Both the position numbers and the translations under genes were made by a program. Under the pieces are notes generated by a model. It searched no databases. It had not been told where the DNA came from and saw nothing but the letters and a program-made list of their open reading frames with translations. A stretch of DNA of 64,000 bases from Lachnospiraceae bacterium (GTDB lineage Bacteria; Bacillota; Clostridia; Lachnospirales; Lachnospiraceae), in the NCBI GenBank assembly GCA_017453065.1, contig JAFTKW010000004.1:62001-126000 (forward strand), in the 5' to 3' direction. Each line of letters begins with the position of its first letter. Within the stretch, counting starts at the first letter, position 1. Shown piece after piece: positions 14,761-22,432 of this stretch.

Positions 14761-16056
14761 GTGTACAAAGAACTGATACAGAAAAGTTTGGACTACATTG
14801 AGGACAATCTGAAAACTGAAATTCAGGCGCAGGAGCTTTGTCAGCTGGCGGGATTTTCGCTTTTTCATTATTACAGATTGTTCCAGATGGCAGTTGGTAT
14901 GCCTGTGATGCAGTATGTGCTGCGTAGGAAGTTATTAAATGCTATCTACGAAATCAGCCTTGGAGACAAGATGATTGATGTGGCACTTGCATATGGGTTT
15001 GAAACACATGCAGGGTTCTATAAGGCCTTTAACAGAGAGTTTGGCATGACTCCAACACAGTTCCTTAAATCCTATAAGGTGAAAAAACCTTACCGAATTG
15101 ATATTTTGAAGGAGGAACATATTATGGTCACACACAAAAAGGTAACAGAATTATTAAAAAACTGGGGCTTAGAAAAAGAGAAAGTCACAGACATTATCTA
15201 TGAAGAGACAGGGAACAGAAGCGACAGCGCTTGCTATGTGGGAGAAGAATATGTGATGAAATTCTCTCCGAACCTTGGCAAAATCACAACCAATATTACG
15301 ATATCTCGAAAACTGGACGAAATGGGGCTTCTGGTCTCGCTTCCAGTGAATACGTTGGCGGAAGAAGAGTTCATTATGGACGGGGAGTTATACTTTTGTC
15401 TTTATCGCCGAATCAAAGGAAGACAGCTTAAAGTAAGTAGTTTGTATGAAGAGGACATTCAGAGTAAAGCTCGATTTATTGGCGAAGTCATCGGACATTT
15501 GGACGAGGCACTTCGTGAAGTGGATGCATTGGTGGAAGCCCCCAATCTGTATGAGAGTGTAATTCATTGGGCACTGCCTAGTTTGAAGGATAGCATGCTA
15601 ATTTTAGAAACGTGGATAAAGGAGTACAAAGAGGTTTTTGGCAAGGTATATGCACAACTTCCTAAACAGGTTATTCACAGAGATCCCAATCCAGGCAATA
15701 TGATTATGGATGGGGATAAATGGGGTTTTATAGATTTTGAATTGAGCGAAAGAAATCTTCGTATTTTTGATCCATGTTATGCTGCGACAGCTATTCTTTC
15801 GGAAAGTTTTGTTCAAGGGGATAAAGAAAAAGGGGACAAATGGCTTCAGATATACCACAATATCATCCAAGGCTATGGAGACGTATTGAAGTTGTCAAAG
15901 GAAGAGAAAGTAGCAATCCCTTATGTGGTGATGTCCAATCAGTTAATTGCACTTGCATGGTTTGCAGGACAGGAAAAATACAAAGATATCTATGAGACAA
16001 ATAAGAAGATGACGATTTGGCTACTTAATAGATTTGATGAATTGAAAGTGGAATAA
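14761..16056 (+). CDS. AraC-type DNA-binding domain fused to an aminoglycoside-phosphotransferase-like kinase
   Basis: 431 residues beginning at GTG with AAGGAG seven bases upstream. Residues 1-108 are a complete AraC double helix-turn-helix, ending in the family signature GFYKAFNREFGMTPTQF. Residues 120-431 are an APH/choline-kinase fold: likely ATP Lys167 (EEYVMKFS), catalytic loop HRDPNPGN at 306-313 and metal Asp325 in GFIDFE. All key kinase residues are present. The arrangement suggests a regulator whose DNA binding responds to, or is coupled to, phosphorylation of a small molecule. Resistance to an aminoglycoside cannot be claimed. The following bases are a CapA remnant. Confidence 0.85.
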   Translation: MYKELIQKSLDYIEDNLKTEIQAQELCQLAGFSLFHYYRLFQMAVGMPVMQYVLRRKLLNAIYEISLGDKMIDVALAYGFETHAGFYKAFNREFGMTPTQFLKSYKVKKPYRIDILKEEHIMVTHKKVTELLKNWGLEKEKVTDIIYEETGNRSDSACYVGEEYVMKFSPNLGKITTNITISRKLDEMGLLVSLPVNTLAEEEFIMDGELYFCLYRRIKGRQLKVSSLYEEDIQSKARFIGEVIGHLDEALREVDALVEAPNLYESVIHWALPSLKDSMLILETWIKEYKEVFGKVYAQLPKQVIHRDPNPGNMIMDGDKWGFIDFELSERNLRIFDPCYAATAILSESFVQGDKEKGDKWLQIYHNIIQGYGDVLKLSKEEKVAIPYVVMSNQLIALAWFAGQEKYKDIYETNKKMTIWLLNRFDELKVE

Positions 16057-16205
16057 TGCTCCTTGGCTGTCATCCACATTTGCCCCAAGAAATTGAGTGC
16101 TACAAGGATAGATATATTGTGTATAGCATGGTGATTTTTGCTATGGTAGCGAGCGAATGCCGTCAATAAAACAATAACACTTTATTCCAGCAGATTGTAG
16201 TGAGA
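16056..16205 (+). pseudogene. Decayed fragment of a CapA-type (PGA_cap) protein
   Basis: Frame 16056-16169 reads LGCHPHLPQEIECYKDRYIVYS, matching the CapA motif region (xxxHPHxxQxIExYKxxxIVYSLGNF). The next codons lose the match. Adding one base near 16128-16133 restores MGDFCYGSERMPS, the expected continuation. A second shift restores NNTLFQQ around 16170-16190. The fragment begins exactly at the stop of the AraC-kinase gene, has no 5' half and has two frameshifts, so it is a dead remnant of a larger gene once next to it. Confidence 0.7.
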
Positions 16206-16231
16206 AAAAATTAAGTTAATTTTTAAGTTGC

Positions 16232-16259
16232 TTGACAAATAACGAAATAATGATAAAAT
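16232..16259 (+). promoter_or_regulatory. Promoter of the tetR-type gene
   Basis: TTGACA (16232-16237), 16 bases, TAAAAT (16254-16259). The operator-like palindrome follows at once. Confidence 0.75.
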
Positions 16260-16268
16260 GTATTCAAT

Positions 16269-16305
16269 CACGATAAACAAGTTTACCGTAAATGCGTTTA
16301 TCGTG
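16269..16305 (+). promoter_or_regulatory. 37-bp nested palindrome, likely TetR operator
   Basis: Perfect outer arms CACGATAAAC / GTTTATCGTG enclose a second inverted repeat TTTAC-C-GTAAA at the exact centre. It covers the transcription start region of the TetR-type gene. In RNA it would also form a strong leader hairpin. Confidence 0.75.
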
Positions 16306-16338
16306 GCGGGGAGTTTTATATTTGAAGGAGGAAGAGAA

Positions 16339-16914
16339 ATGCCAAGTTCACCTAAGATTTCCAAACAGCTGATGCTTAAGACGGCGTTTGAGATGTTGTG
16401 CGAAGAAGGATATTCCGCTATCAACATTAAGACGCTTGCCAAGAAAATAGGTTGTTCTACACAGCCTATTTCAAGACATTTTGGTAGCATGGATGGTCTT
16501 AGAAAAGAATTGCTAGATTACTGCATTGGCTTTCTCGAATCTTTCTTTCAGATTGAGGGGGATACGGCGTTTGATATTGTAATGGGAATATCTAGAGGCT
16601 ATATAGAAGTCGCATTCCAGTATCCGAATTTGTATAAATATTTTTATATGAGCGAGCAGGACGGAGAACGAATGAGTATGATAGCTCAGACGCTCAGATT
16701 GACCAATTATAATAAATTGATAGAGCGACTTGAGAAGGAGCATCAGATTGGTACAAAGGAAGCGGCCCAGTTTGTAGACAATATGACTTTTTATGTTCAT
16801 GGCATTGCTTCTTACGTGGCAGTAGACTTTGGATCCTACACAAAGGAAGAGATGTGTAAGCGCATTGAAAAGGCAGGAGAAAGCTTTCTGACTCAAGCAA
16901 AATCTATCAACTAA
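16339..16914 (+). CDS. TetR/AcrR-family transcriptional regulator
   Basis: 191 residues. The N-terminal helix-turn-helix (about 5-50) reads SAINIKTLAKKIGCSTQPISRHFGSMDGL, a TetR signature with QPISRHF in place of the commoner GxLYxxF. The C-terminal ligand domain is all-helical with no specific family. The ATG at 16339 is chosen over an upstream in-frame ATG at 16258 because AGGAGG lies about eight bases before it and 16258 overlaps the -10 box. The palindrome in its leader suggests autorepression. A chemoreceptor follows after 41 bases, probably co-transcribed. Confidence 0.88.
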   Translation: MPSSPKISKQLMLKTAFEMLCEEGYSAINIKTLAKKIGCSTQPISRHFGSMDGLRKELLDYCIGFLESFFQIEGDTAFDIVMGISRGYIEVAFQYPNLYKYFYMSEQDGERMSMIAQTLRLTNYNKLIERLEKEHQIGTKEAAQFVDNMTFYVHGIASYVAVDFGSYTKEEMCKRIEKAGESFLTQAKSIN

Positions 16915-16955
16915 GAAACCTTAAATACACGATACTTGCAGAGAGGAGAACGTAA

Positions 16956-18332
16956 ATGAAACTGTTGAAAAATGTTAGTATTAAGTGGAAATTATTAGTT
17001 CCAATTATGGTGTTAGCTTTCCTGTTTTTAATTACATGTATTCAATCAAATATAGCTACAGGAATGATGATTGATTATTCCGAGCAGATTGCACAGCATC
17101 TGACAGAAAAAAGTCCGGAAGTAGAAGAGCTTCTTGAAAAACAGGCAGCGTTAAATGCTGGAATGAGCAGTTCCAATACAACCAAAATCGTGATGGCTGT
17201 AGTAGCAACCTTTTTGACGATTATGGTAGCGGCTATGGGTGTAATTCAGCCGTTGGTTGCCATGAATCGCAAGTTAAAAGACATTATTAGCGGTATTGAA
17301 TCTGGAAACGGAGACTTGACTCAGAGAGTGAAGGTGAAAGGCAAAGACGAGATTGGCCAGTTGGCAGTAGGCATCAATGCGTTCATAGAGTCTTTGCAGG
17401 AAGTGATGGTCGAGGTTACAGATAGTTCTGACAAGTTGGAAAATGTTGTAAACAATGTAGTAGACAAGGTTGGAACCGTTAATCGAGAGGCTACAGACAT
17501 TTCCGCAGTGATGCAGGAACTGGCAGCCACCATGGAGGAAATTTCTGCTTCTACCATCAATATTCGAGAGAATACACAGGGGGCAAGCGATGGAGTAAAC
17601 GTGCTTGCTGGTGCTAGCGAAGACTTAGTGGCTTATGCAGACTCTATGAATCAGAGAGCGTCTGAATTGGAAAGCAAAGCAGAAGAGAACAAACAGACTA
17701 CCAGTACGGTGGTGGGTGAGAATATCTCCAAATTGGAACGGGCAATGGAGGACAGCCGAAAGGTTGAACAGATCAATGAATTGACCAACCAGATTTTGTC
17801 CATATCCAGCCAGACCAACTTACTTGCACTAAATGCGTCTATTGAGGCGGCTAGAGCAGGCGAAGCGGGAAGAGGCTTTGCGGTTGTAGCAGAAGAGATT
17901 CGACAGCTGGCAGATTCTAGTAAGGCAACAGCTGACAATATCCAGGAGATTAACCAGTTTGTTATTGCAGCGGTTAAAGAACTGATAGAGAGTTCTAAGG
18001 TAATCGTTGATTACATCAACAAGGTTATTTTGCCAGATTATGATGGATTCGTAGATTCTGGTAAGCAGTACAACGAAGATGCAGCTCATGTAAAAGAAAT
18101 CGTTACTCAGTTCAATGAGATGGCAGCAAAACTGCAGGGTTTGGTTGACAGCGTAACTCACATGGTGGGTGAAATCACGATTGCTATTGAAGATAGCACT
18201 AAGAGTGTGACCGAAGTTACAGAAAGTGCTACTGTTCTTGCAGAAGAGATAGATGTGGTAGCAGATGAAATGAAGGACAATAAGGCAGTAGCAGATGCCC
18301 TTCATGCTCAGACAGTTAAATTCACAAGTTAA
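16956..18332 (+). CDS. Methyl-accepting chemotaxis protein with a very short external loop
   Basis: 458 residues. Membrane helices at about 12-30 and 78-98 flank an external segment of only ~45 residues, too small for the usual ligand domain. A HAMP domain (about 100-150) and a signalling helical hairpin follow. The hairpin tip [19 protein letters not shown] and [16 protein letters not shown] are intact, so it should couple to CheA/CheW. AGAGGAG precedes the ATG. It is downstream of a TetR regulator, so this receptor may be made only under the condition that regulator senses. It ends at a strong terminator. Confidence 0.9.
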   Translation: MKLLKNVSIKWKLLVPIMVLAFLFLITCIQSNIATGMMIDYSEQIAQHLTEKSPEVEELLEKQAALNAGMSSSNTTKIVMAVVATFLTIMVAAMGVIQPLVAMNRKLKDIISGIESGNGDLTQRVKVKGKDEIGQLAVGINAFIESLQEVMVEVTDSSDKLENVVNNVVDKVGTVNREATDISAVMQELAATMEEISASTINIRENTQGASDGVNVLAGASEDLVAYADSMNQRASELESKAEENKQTTSTVVGENISKLERAMEDSRKVEQINELTNQILSISSQTNLLALNASIEAARAGEAGRGFAVVAEEIRQLADSSKATADNIQEINQFVIAAVKELIESSKVIVDYINKVILPDYDGFVDSGKQYNEDAAHVKEIVTQFNEMAAKLQGLVDSVTHMVGEITIAIEDSTKSVTEVTESATVLAEEIDVVADEMKDNKAVADALHAQTVKFTS

Positions 18333-18366
18333 TCGGGGTGGGAGATTGAAATACATCTTTCCAATC

Positions 18367-18404
18367 AAAGAAGTGTCAAGACTATGCTTGACACTTCTTT
18401 TTTT
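18367..18404 (+). terminator. Intrinsic terminator
   Basis: Perfect 14-bp stem AAAGAAGTGTCAAG / CTTGACACTTCTTT with a six-base loop and a T-run, after the chemoreceptor. Confidence 0.92.
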
Positions 18405-18605
18405 CGGTGCTAGAATGGCTCAAACAAGATTGGAAAGTTTTTTCAATCGAATATATATGACGAGGTACCGTATTATGTTCAATCATCAGTTGGCCAAACT
18501 GAATAGGGACGACGATAGGTAGCGTTTGTATCTGTGTGAATTCATAGGTACAAGCGCTAATTGTGTTGTGCCTATGTGGAATATATATATACATTTTGTA
18601 GATAG

Positions 18606-18652
18606 CCACATTGGTAAAGTTTAAAAATATACTTTGCTCATGTGGTTTTTTT
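18606..18652 (+). terminator. Terminator-like hairpin 1 in the aspS2 leader
   Basis: CCACAT / ATGTGG outer stem, AAAGT / ACTTT inner stem, then T7. It lies only about 10 bases after the predicted transcription start, so it may act as an attenuator. Confidence 0.6.
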
Positions 18653-18660
18653 GTTGCTGA

Positions 18661-18699
18661 AGCGGCGGAGACCATATAGGGAACCGTCGCTATTTTTTT
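18661..18699 (+). terminator. Terminator-like hairpin 2 in the aspS2 leader
   Basis: AGCGGCGG / CCGTCGCT (one G-U) with a 15-base loop, then A and T7. Confidence 0.65.
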
Positions 18700-18842
18700 C
18701 TCATGAGCATTTGAAAGAGGGTGATCTTGTGGGACATAAAGACGATGTTCTGATGGATGGAAAATTGTGCATGGCGGAATGATCGCAAAGGTAAGCACAA
18801 AGGAATGAACAAGGAAAAAGAAGATAAGAAAGGGATCGTAAT

Positions 18843-20225
18843 ATGATGAATAAAGAGACGATAAATAGAGAAATAGTGAATAGAAAAACGATGATGAATG
18901 AAAGCACCATGACTACAGAAGAACTTGCAAAATATATAGGTGAGATAGTACACATACATGGAAGTATTTATAAGATTCGAAAAATGAAAGGCTTTTCTTT
19001 TGTGCTACTTCGAACTGGCAGGGAGGTTGTGCAGTGCGTAGCAGAGCAGGGCATAGAATTGCCTTTAGAGGAAAGCTGCGTAGAGATGGAGGCCGAGGTG
19101 GTTTCGGAGGAGAGAAGTAAGCTGGGCTTTGAACTTCACATACAGGCAATTCGGGTCCTCAGTAGTCCTGCCGCACCGTCGCCAATCGTAATCAATCAGA
19201 AGTTGGTGGAAGCATCGCTGGAGAATCAACTTGATTTTAGACCTATTACACTCCGCAATCAAAAACAGAGAGCAATCTTTAAACTGCAGGAAGGTATATG
19301 CAGAGGCTTTCGAGAATTTCTGTATAATCATAGTTTTACAGAAATTCATACGCCTAAATTGGTGAAAGAAGGGGCTGAGGGCGGCGCCAATATATTTGGA
19401 CTCAATTATTTTGGGCAGCAGGCTTATCTCGCACAAAGTCCTCAGTTTTACAAGCAGATGATGGTAGGCGTATTTGAGAGGGTGTTTGAGATAGGTCCTG
19501 TATTTCGAGCAGAAAAACATGACACTTCCAGACACTTAAATGAATATACCAGTGTGGATTTTGAGATGGGATATATTCAATCCTTTGAAGAGATTATGAA
19601 GATGGAAGAGGAGATGCTGAAATATACATTTACTTTTTTACAGGAGCACTATAGACAAGAATTGGAAATTTTGCAGATTGCTTTGCCGGTGATACAATCC
19701 ATACCATCTATTTCATTTCGCGAAGCCAAGAGGAAGATTTCGAAGGCTTACAATCGCCCAATCAAGGATTGGGAGGACTTTGAACCGGAAGAAGAAAGGC
19801 TTCTGTATGAGTTGTTTGTCAAAGAAACAGGAAGCGAGTTTGTATTTGTGACCCATTATCCTAGTGCCAAAAGACCCTTTTACGCAATGGATTCGGAAGG
19901 GAATGGTGGGAATGGAACAAGTGAGGCGGGTCAGGTTGAGAAACTAGGCTCTGTGACAGAAAGTTTCGACCTTCTTTTTAGAGGACTTGAGATTACGACC
20001 GGTGGTCAAAGAATTCATGAGTATGGAAAACAGCTTGCTAAGATGAAAGCCAGAAACATGAATCCGGAGCAATTTGAAAGTTATTTGATGATGCACAAGC
20101 ATGGCATGCCACCTCATGGAGGCTTGGGACTGGGCCTGGAACGCTTTACCTGCAAATTGCTTGGATATGAGAATGTCAGATACACAACCCTTTTCCCAAG
20201 AGACATCAACCGCCTTGTGCCATAA
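18843..20225 (+). CDS. aspS2: Archaeal-type, probably non-discriminating aspartyl-tRNA synthetase
   Basis: 460 residues. An N-terminal OB-fold anticodon domain (about 20-110) is followed by a class II catalytic core. Motif 2 is FEIGPVFRAEKHDTSRHLNE and motif 3 is GLGLGLERF. Its length and the absence of the ~100-residue bacterial insertion domain mark it as the archaeal/eukaryal AspRS type. Such second enzymes in Clostridia often charge both tRNA-Asp and tRNA-Asn, feeding amidation by GatCAB. The ATG at 18843 has the best upstream site (AAAGGGA); several Met codons follow within 25 residues, so the true start could be 48-66 bases later. The leader suggests attenuation control. Confidence 0.88.
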   Translation: MMNKETINREIVNRKTMMNESTMTTEELAKYIGEIVHIHGSIYKIRKMKGFSFVLLRTGREVVQCVAEQGIELPLEESCVEMEAEVVSEERSKLGFELHIQAIRVLSSPAAPSPIVINQKLVEASLENQLDFRPITLRNQKQRAIFKLQEGICRGFREFLYNHSFTEIHTPKLVKEGAEGGANIFGLNYFGQQAYLAQSPQFYKQMMVGVFERVFEIGPVFRAEKHDTSRHLNEYTSVDFEMGYIQSFEEIMKMEEEMLKYTFTFLQEHYRQELEILQIALPVIQSIPSISFREAKRKISKAYNRPIKDWEDFEPEEERLLYELFVKETGSEFVFVTHYPSAKRPFYAMDSEGNGGNGTSEAGQVEKLGSVTESFDLLFRGLEITTGGQRIHEYGKQLAKMKARNMNPEQFESYLMMHKHGMPPHGGLGLGLERFTCKLLGYENVRYTTLFPRDINRLVP

Positions 20226-20299
20226 AGGATGGGCGATTGCTTAGCACCGAGAAGGAGATGCGGATGAGCTTGTGGTGTGATGAAAAATGAAAATGATGA

Positions 20300-20328
20300 T
20301 TTCAATTTAGGAAGACAGATGGTAAAAT
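20300..20328 (+). promoter_or_regulatory. Possible promoter of the GH13 gene
   Basis: TTTCAA, 17 bases, TAAAAT (20323-20328). The -35 is weak. Confidence 0.45.
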
Positions 20329-20370
20329 GGGAGAGAGATGCAAGATTAAGCTAGTTAGGAGAACTATAAG

Positions 20371-22260
20371 ATGACTTTTACAACGAATGAGGCCTCAAAG
20401 GGGAAACACCCATGGTATGAGGAGGCCATCTTTTATCACATTTATCCACTGGGACTAACAGGCGCGCCCACAGAGAATGCCTACGGCAAGCCAGAGCACA
20501 GGCTTTTGGAACTGTTGCCATGGGTTTCTCATATCGCAAAACTAGGGTTCACCGGTCTTTATATTGGACCGCTTTTTGAGTCGGTGGGACATGGATATGA
20601 GACCACAGACTATCGTAAGTTAGATAGCAGGTTGGGGACTAACGAGGATTTGAAACAGTTTGTTTCTGCTTGCCATGAGCAAGGGATCAGAGTGATTTTG
20701 GACGGAGTGTTTAATCATACTGGTCGAGACTTTTTTGCTTTTCAGGATCTCAAGGCCAACCGAGAGAATTCCCGTTACAAGGATTGGTACTGCAATGTAA
20801 ACTTTGGCGGAAACAATTCCTATGGCGATGGTTTTTCCTACGAGAACTGGGGCGGCTATGACTTGCTGGTAAAACTCAATCAGCGAAATCCAGAAGTAAG
20901 GGACTATATCTGTGATGTAATGGAATTCTGGGTGAGTGAGTTCGATATTGACGGGATTAGGCTGGATGCAGCAGATGTACTTGATTTTGAGTTTATGAAA
21001 GCGCTTCGCCAAAAAGCTGATATGGTAAAGCCAGACTTTTGGCTGATGGGAGAGGTGATTCACGGAGATTACACCAGATGGGTAAATCAGCAGACTCTGC
21101 ATTCTGTCACCAACTACCAGCTTCACAAAGCTCTTTATTCAGGCCACAACGATCACAACTATTTTGAAATTGCACATACCGTGAAGTATTTGCAGGAGAA
21201 ATTTGCGGGGAGATTGCAGGATTTTCATTTGTACAATTTTGTGGATAATCACGACGTGGAGCGCATATATACGAAGCTTACAGACAAGGCTCATATGACA
21301 CCAGTGCATATCCTTCTTTATACACTTCCAGGGGTTCCATCAGTGTATTATGGCTCGGAGTTCGGCATTGAGGGCAAGAAGGAAAGATTTTCCGATGCAT
21401 CCTTGCGCCCAGCGCTTTGTTTAAAGGATTTTGAAGAGGCTTTGAATGGATATGGCCAGATGGGGCAATTGGTTCGTTTGATTGCTAGATTGGGCGAGGT
21501 GCGAAAGAGTGTGAAAGCCTTGTCCTTTGGAGATTTTAAGGAGCTTATGTTGACCAATCGCCAGTATGCGTTTCGCAGGGATTATATGGGTGAGTCGGTG
21601 ATAGTGGCAGTGAACAATGATGCGGGAAGCGTAGGTGTGAGACTACCAGTACCTTCTCAAGGGGTATCTTCTAAAGGGAACTCTGTAGCACAATATGAAG
21701 GAACATCTTTGTCAGCTGAGCAGGAATCATTCCATGGCATGCGATATGTTGGCGTCTTGTCAGGAAAGATGGTAGATGTGTACGATGGCCATATAGAAGT
21801 AGAGATTCCAGGAAATGGTGGCGAAGTCTGGGTGCCTTGCGACGTAGAGCGATGGGAGTTAGAGACTGAGGCTGTCGCAGTAGAAACATGGAGCCAGACA
21901 GTTCCCGAGGCTCCTCTTGTGGAGGAGGCTAATGCCGAAGAAACTGCGACCGCAGAACCCGTTGCTACCGAGGTTTCTGTGCTACAAGAACCTGTGACTG
22001 AGCCGCATGATGAGAAATCTCTTGCTTACGAATTTGTAGCAGGAGAATTTGAGGAAGAGAATTCTTCCGCTGAGAGTTCTACTGCCGAAGATGATATTCC
22101 TTGGCACAAATTCTACGAAGAAATGACTGTGGAAGAATTGCAGCGTGTCATCTATGCTAAGATGAAAGCCAATGGACCTGTCACAGATCGAATGTATCAA
22201 GATATCGTTGAAAATGTGTACCATGATTCTTTGGTGAATTGGGCAAAGAGCTTTCGCTAA
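20371..22260 (+). CDS. GH13 alpha-amylase-family enzyme with C-terminal extension
   Basis: 629 residues and no signal peptide, so intracellular. The GH13 barrel (about 15-400) has region I DGVFNHTG, nucleophile Asp199 in GIRLDAAD, acid/base Glu228 in GEVIH and Asp295 in VDNHD. A beta-sandwich domain follows to about 500. Residues 510-570 are an acidic Glu/Ala/Thr-rich linker, and 570-629 a small helical domain (MTVEELQRVIYAKMKANGP) that I do not recognise. It should hydrolyse alpha-1,4 glucans or maltodextrins; exact specificity is open. It is monocistronic, ending at a strong terminator. Confidence 0.88.
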   Translation: MTFTTNEASKGKHPWYEEAIFYHIYPLGLTGAPTENAYGKPEHRLLELLPWVSHIAKLGFTGLYIGPLFESVGHGYETTDYRKLDSRLGTNEDLKQFVSACHEQGIRVILDGVFNHTGRDFFAFQDLKANRENSRYKDWYCNVNFGGNNSYGDGFSYENWGGYDLLVKLNQRNPEVRDYICDVMEFWVSEFDIDGIRLDAADVLDFEFMKALRQKADMVKPDFWLMGEVIHGDYTRWVNQQTLHSVTNYQLHKALYSGHNDHNYFEIAHTVKYLQEKFAGRLQDFHLYNFVDNHDVERIYTKLTDKAHMTPVHILLYTLPGVPSVYYGSEFGIEGKKERFSDASLRPALCLKDFEEALNGYGQMGQLVRLIARLGEVRKSVKALSFGDFKELMLTNRQYAFRRDYMGESVIVAVNNDAGSVGVRLPVPSQGVSSKGNSVAQYEGTSLSAEQESFHGMRYVGVLSGKMVDVYDGHIEVEIPGNGGEVWVPCDVERWELETEAVAVETWSQTVPEAPLVEEANAEETATAEPVATEVSVLQEPVTEPHDEKSLAYEFVAGEFEEENSSAESSTAEDDIPWHKFYEEMTVEELQRVIYAKMKANGPVTDRMYQDIVENVYHDSLVNWAKSFR

Positions 22261-22286
22261 AGCGGTGGTATCATAAAAATCGTTTG

Positions 22287-22314
22287 AAAAGGAGGATTGC
22301 TATCCTCCTTTTTT
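22287..22314 (+). terminator. Intrinsic terminator
   Basis: Perfect stem AAAAGGAGGAT / ATCCTCCTTTT with a TGCT loop and T-run, after the GH13 gene. Confidence 0.92.
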
Positions 22315-22332
22315 GCATATAGGGCAAACTGA

Positions 22333-22362
22333 AAAAAACAAACCAATCTAAAAAACAAACCA
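22333..22362 (+). promoter_or_regulatory. 13-bp direct repeat before the GH3 lipoprotein gene
   Basis: AAAAAACAAACCA occurs at 22333-22345 and 22350-22362, 17 bases apart. It could be a regulator binding site; the A-richness makes chance possible. Confidence 0.4.
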
Positions 22363-22432
22363 TTTTTGTGCTAGAAAGAAATGCTTACAATAAACGCAAA
22401 GAAATGATTTCGAAAGGATATTGAGGCAGAAA

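Larger units (their letters stand above)
18405..18842 (+). other. Non-coding, structured region upstream of aspS2
   Basis: 438 bases without a supported gene. It holds an 11-bp inverted repeat CATAGGTACAA / TTGTGCCTATG (18543-18576, one G-U) and a promoter-like TTGTGT-N17-TATATA (18561-18589). Two hairpins with T-runs follow (18606-18652 and 18661-18699). No T-box consensus (GGGTGGnACCGCG) is present. Confidence 0.6.

Noticed and set aside
16269-16305. Intrinsic terminator before the TetR gene
   Set aside because: The stem is strong but no T-run follows, and it overlaps the predicted transcript start, so an operator is the better reading.
18661-18699. T-box riboswitch for aspS2
   Set aside because: A terminator is present and AGGGAACCG looks vaguely similar, but the core GGGTGGnACCGCG, with the UGGN that pairs with tRNA, is absent and no stem I specifier loop is evident.
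18382-18798. 138-codon minus-strand open frame
   Set aside because: It crosses a terminator and three hairpins, starts at a GTG with no ribosome site and has His/Pro/Thr-rich, low-information composition.
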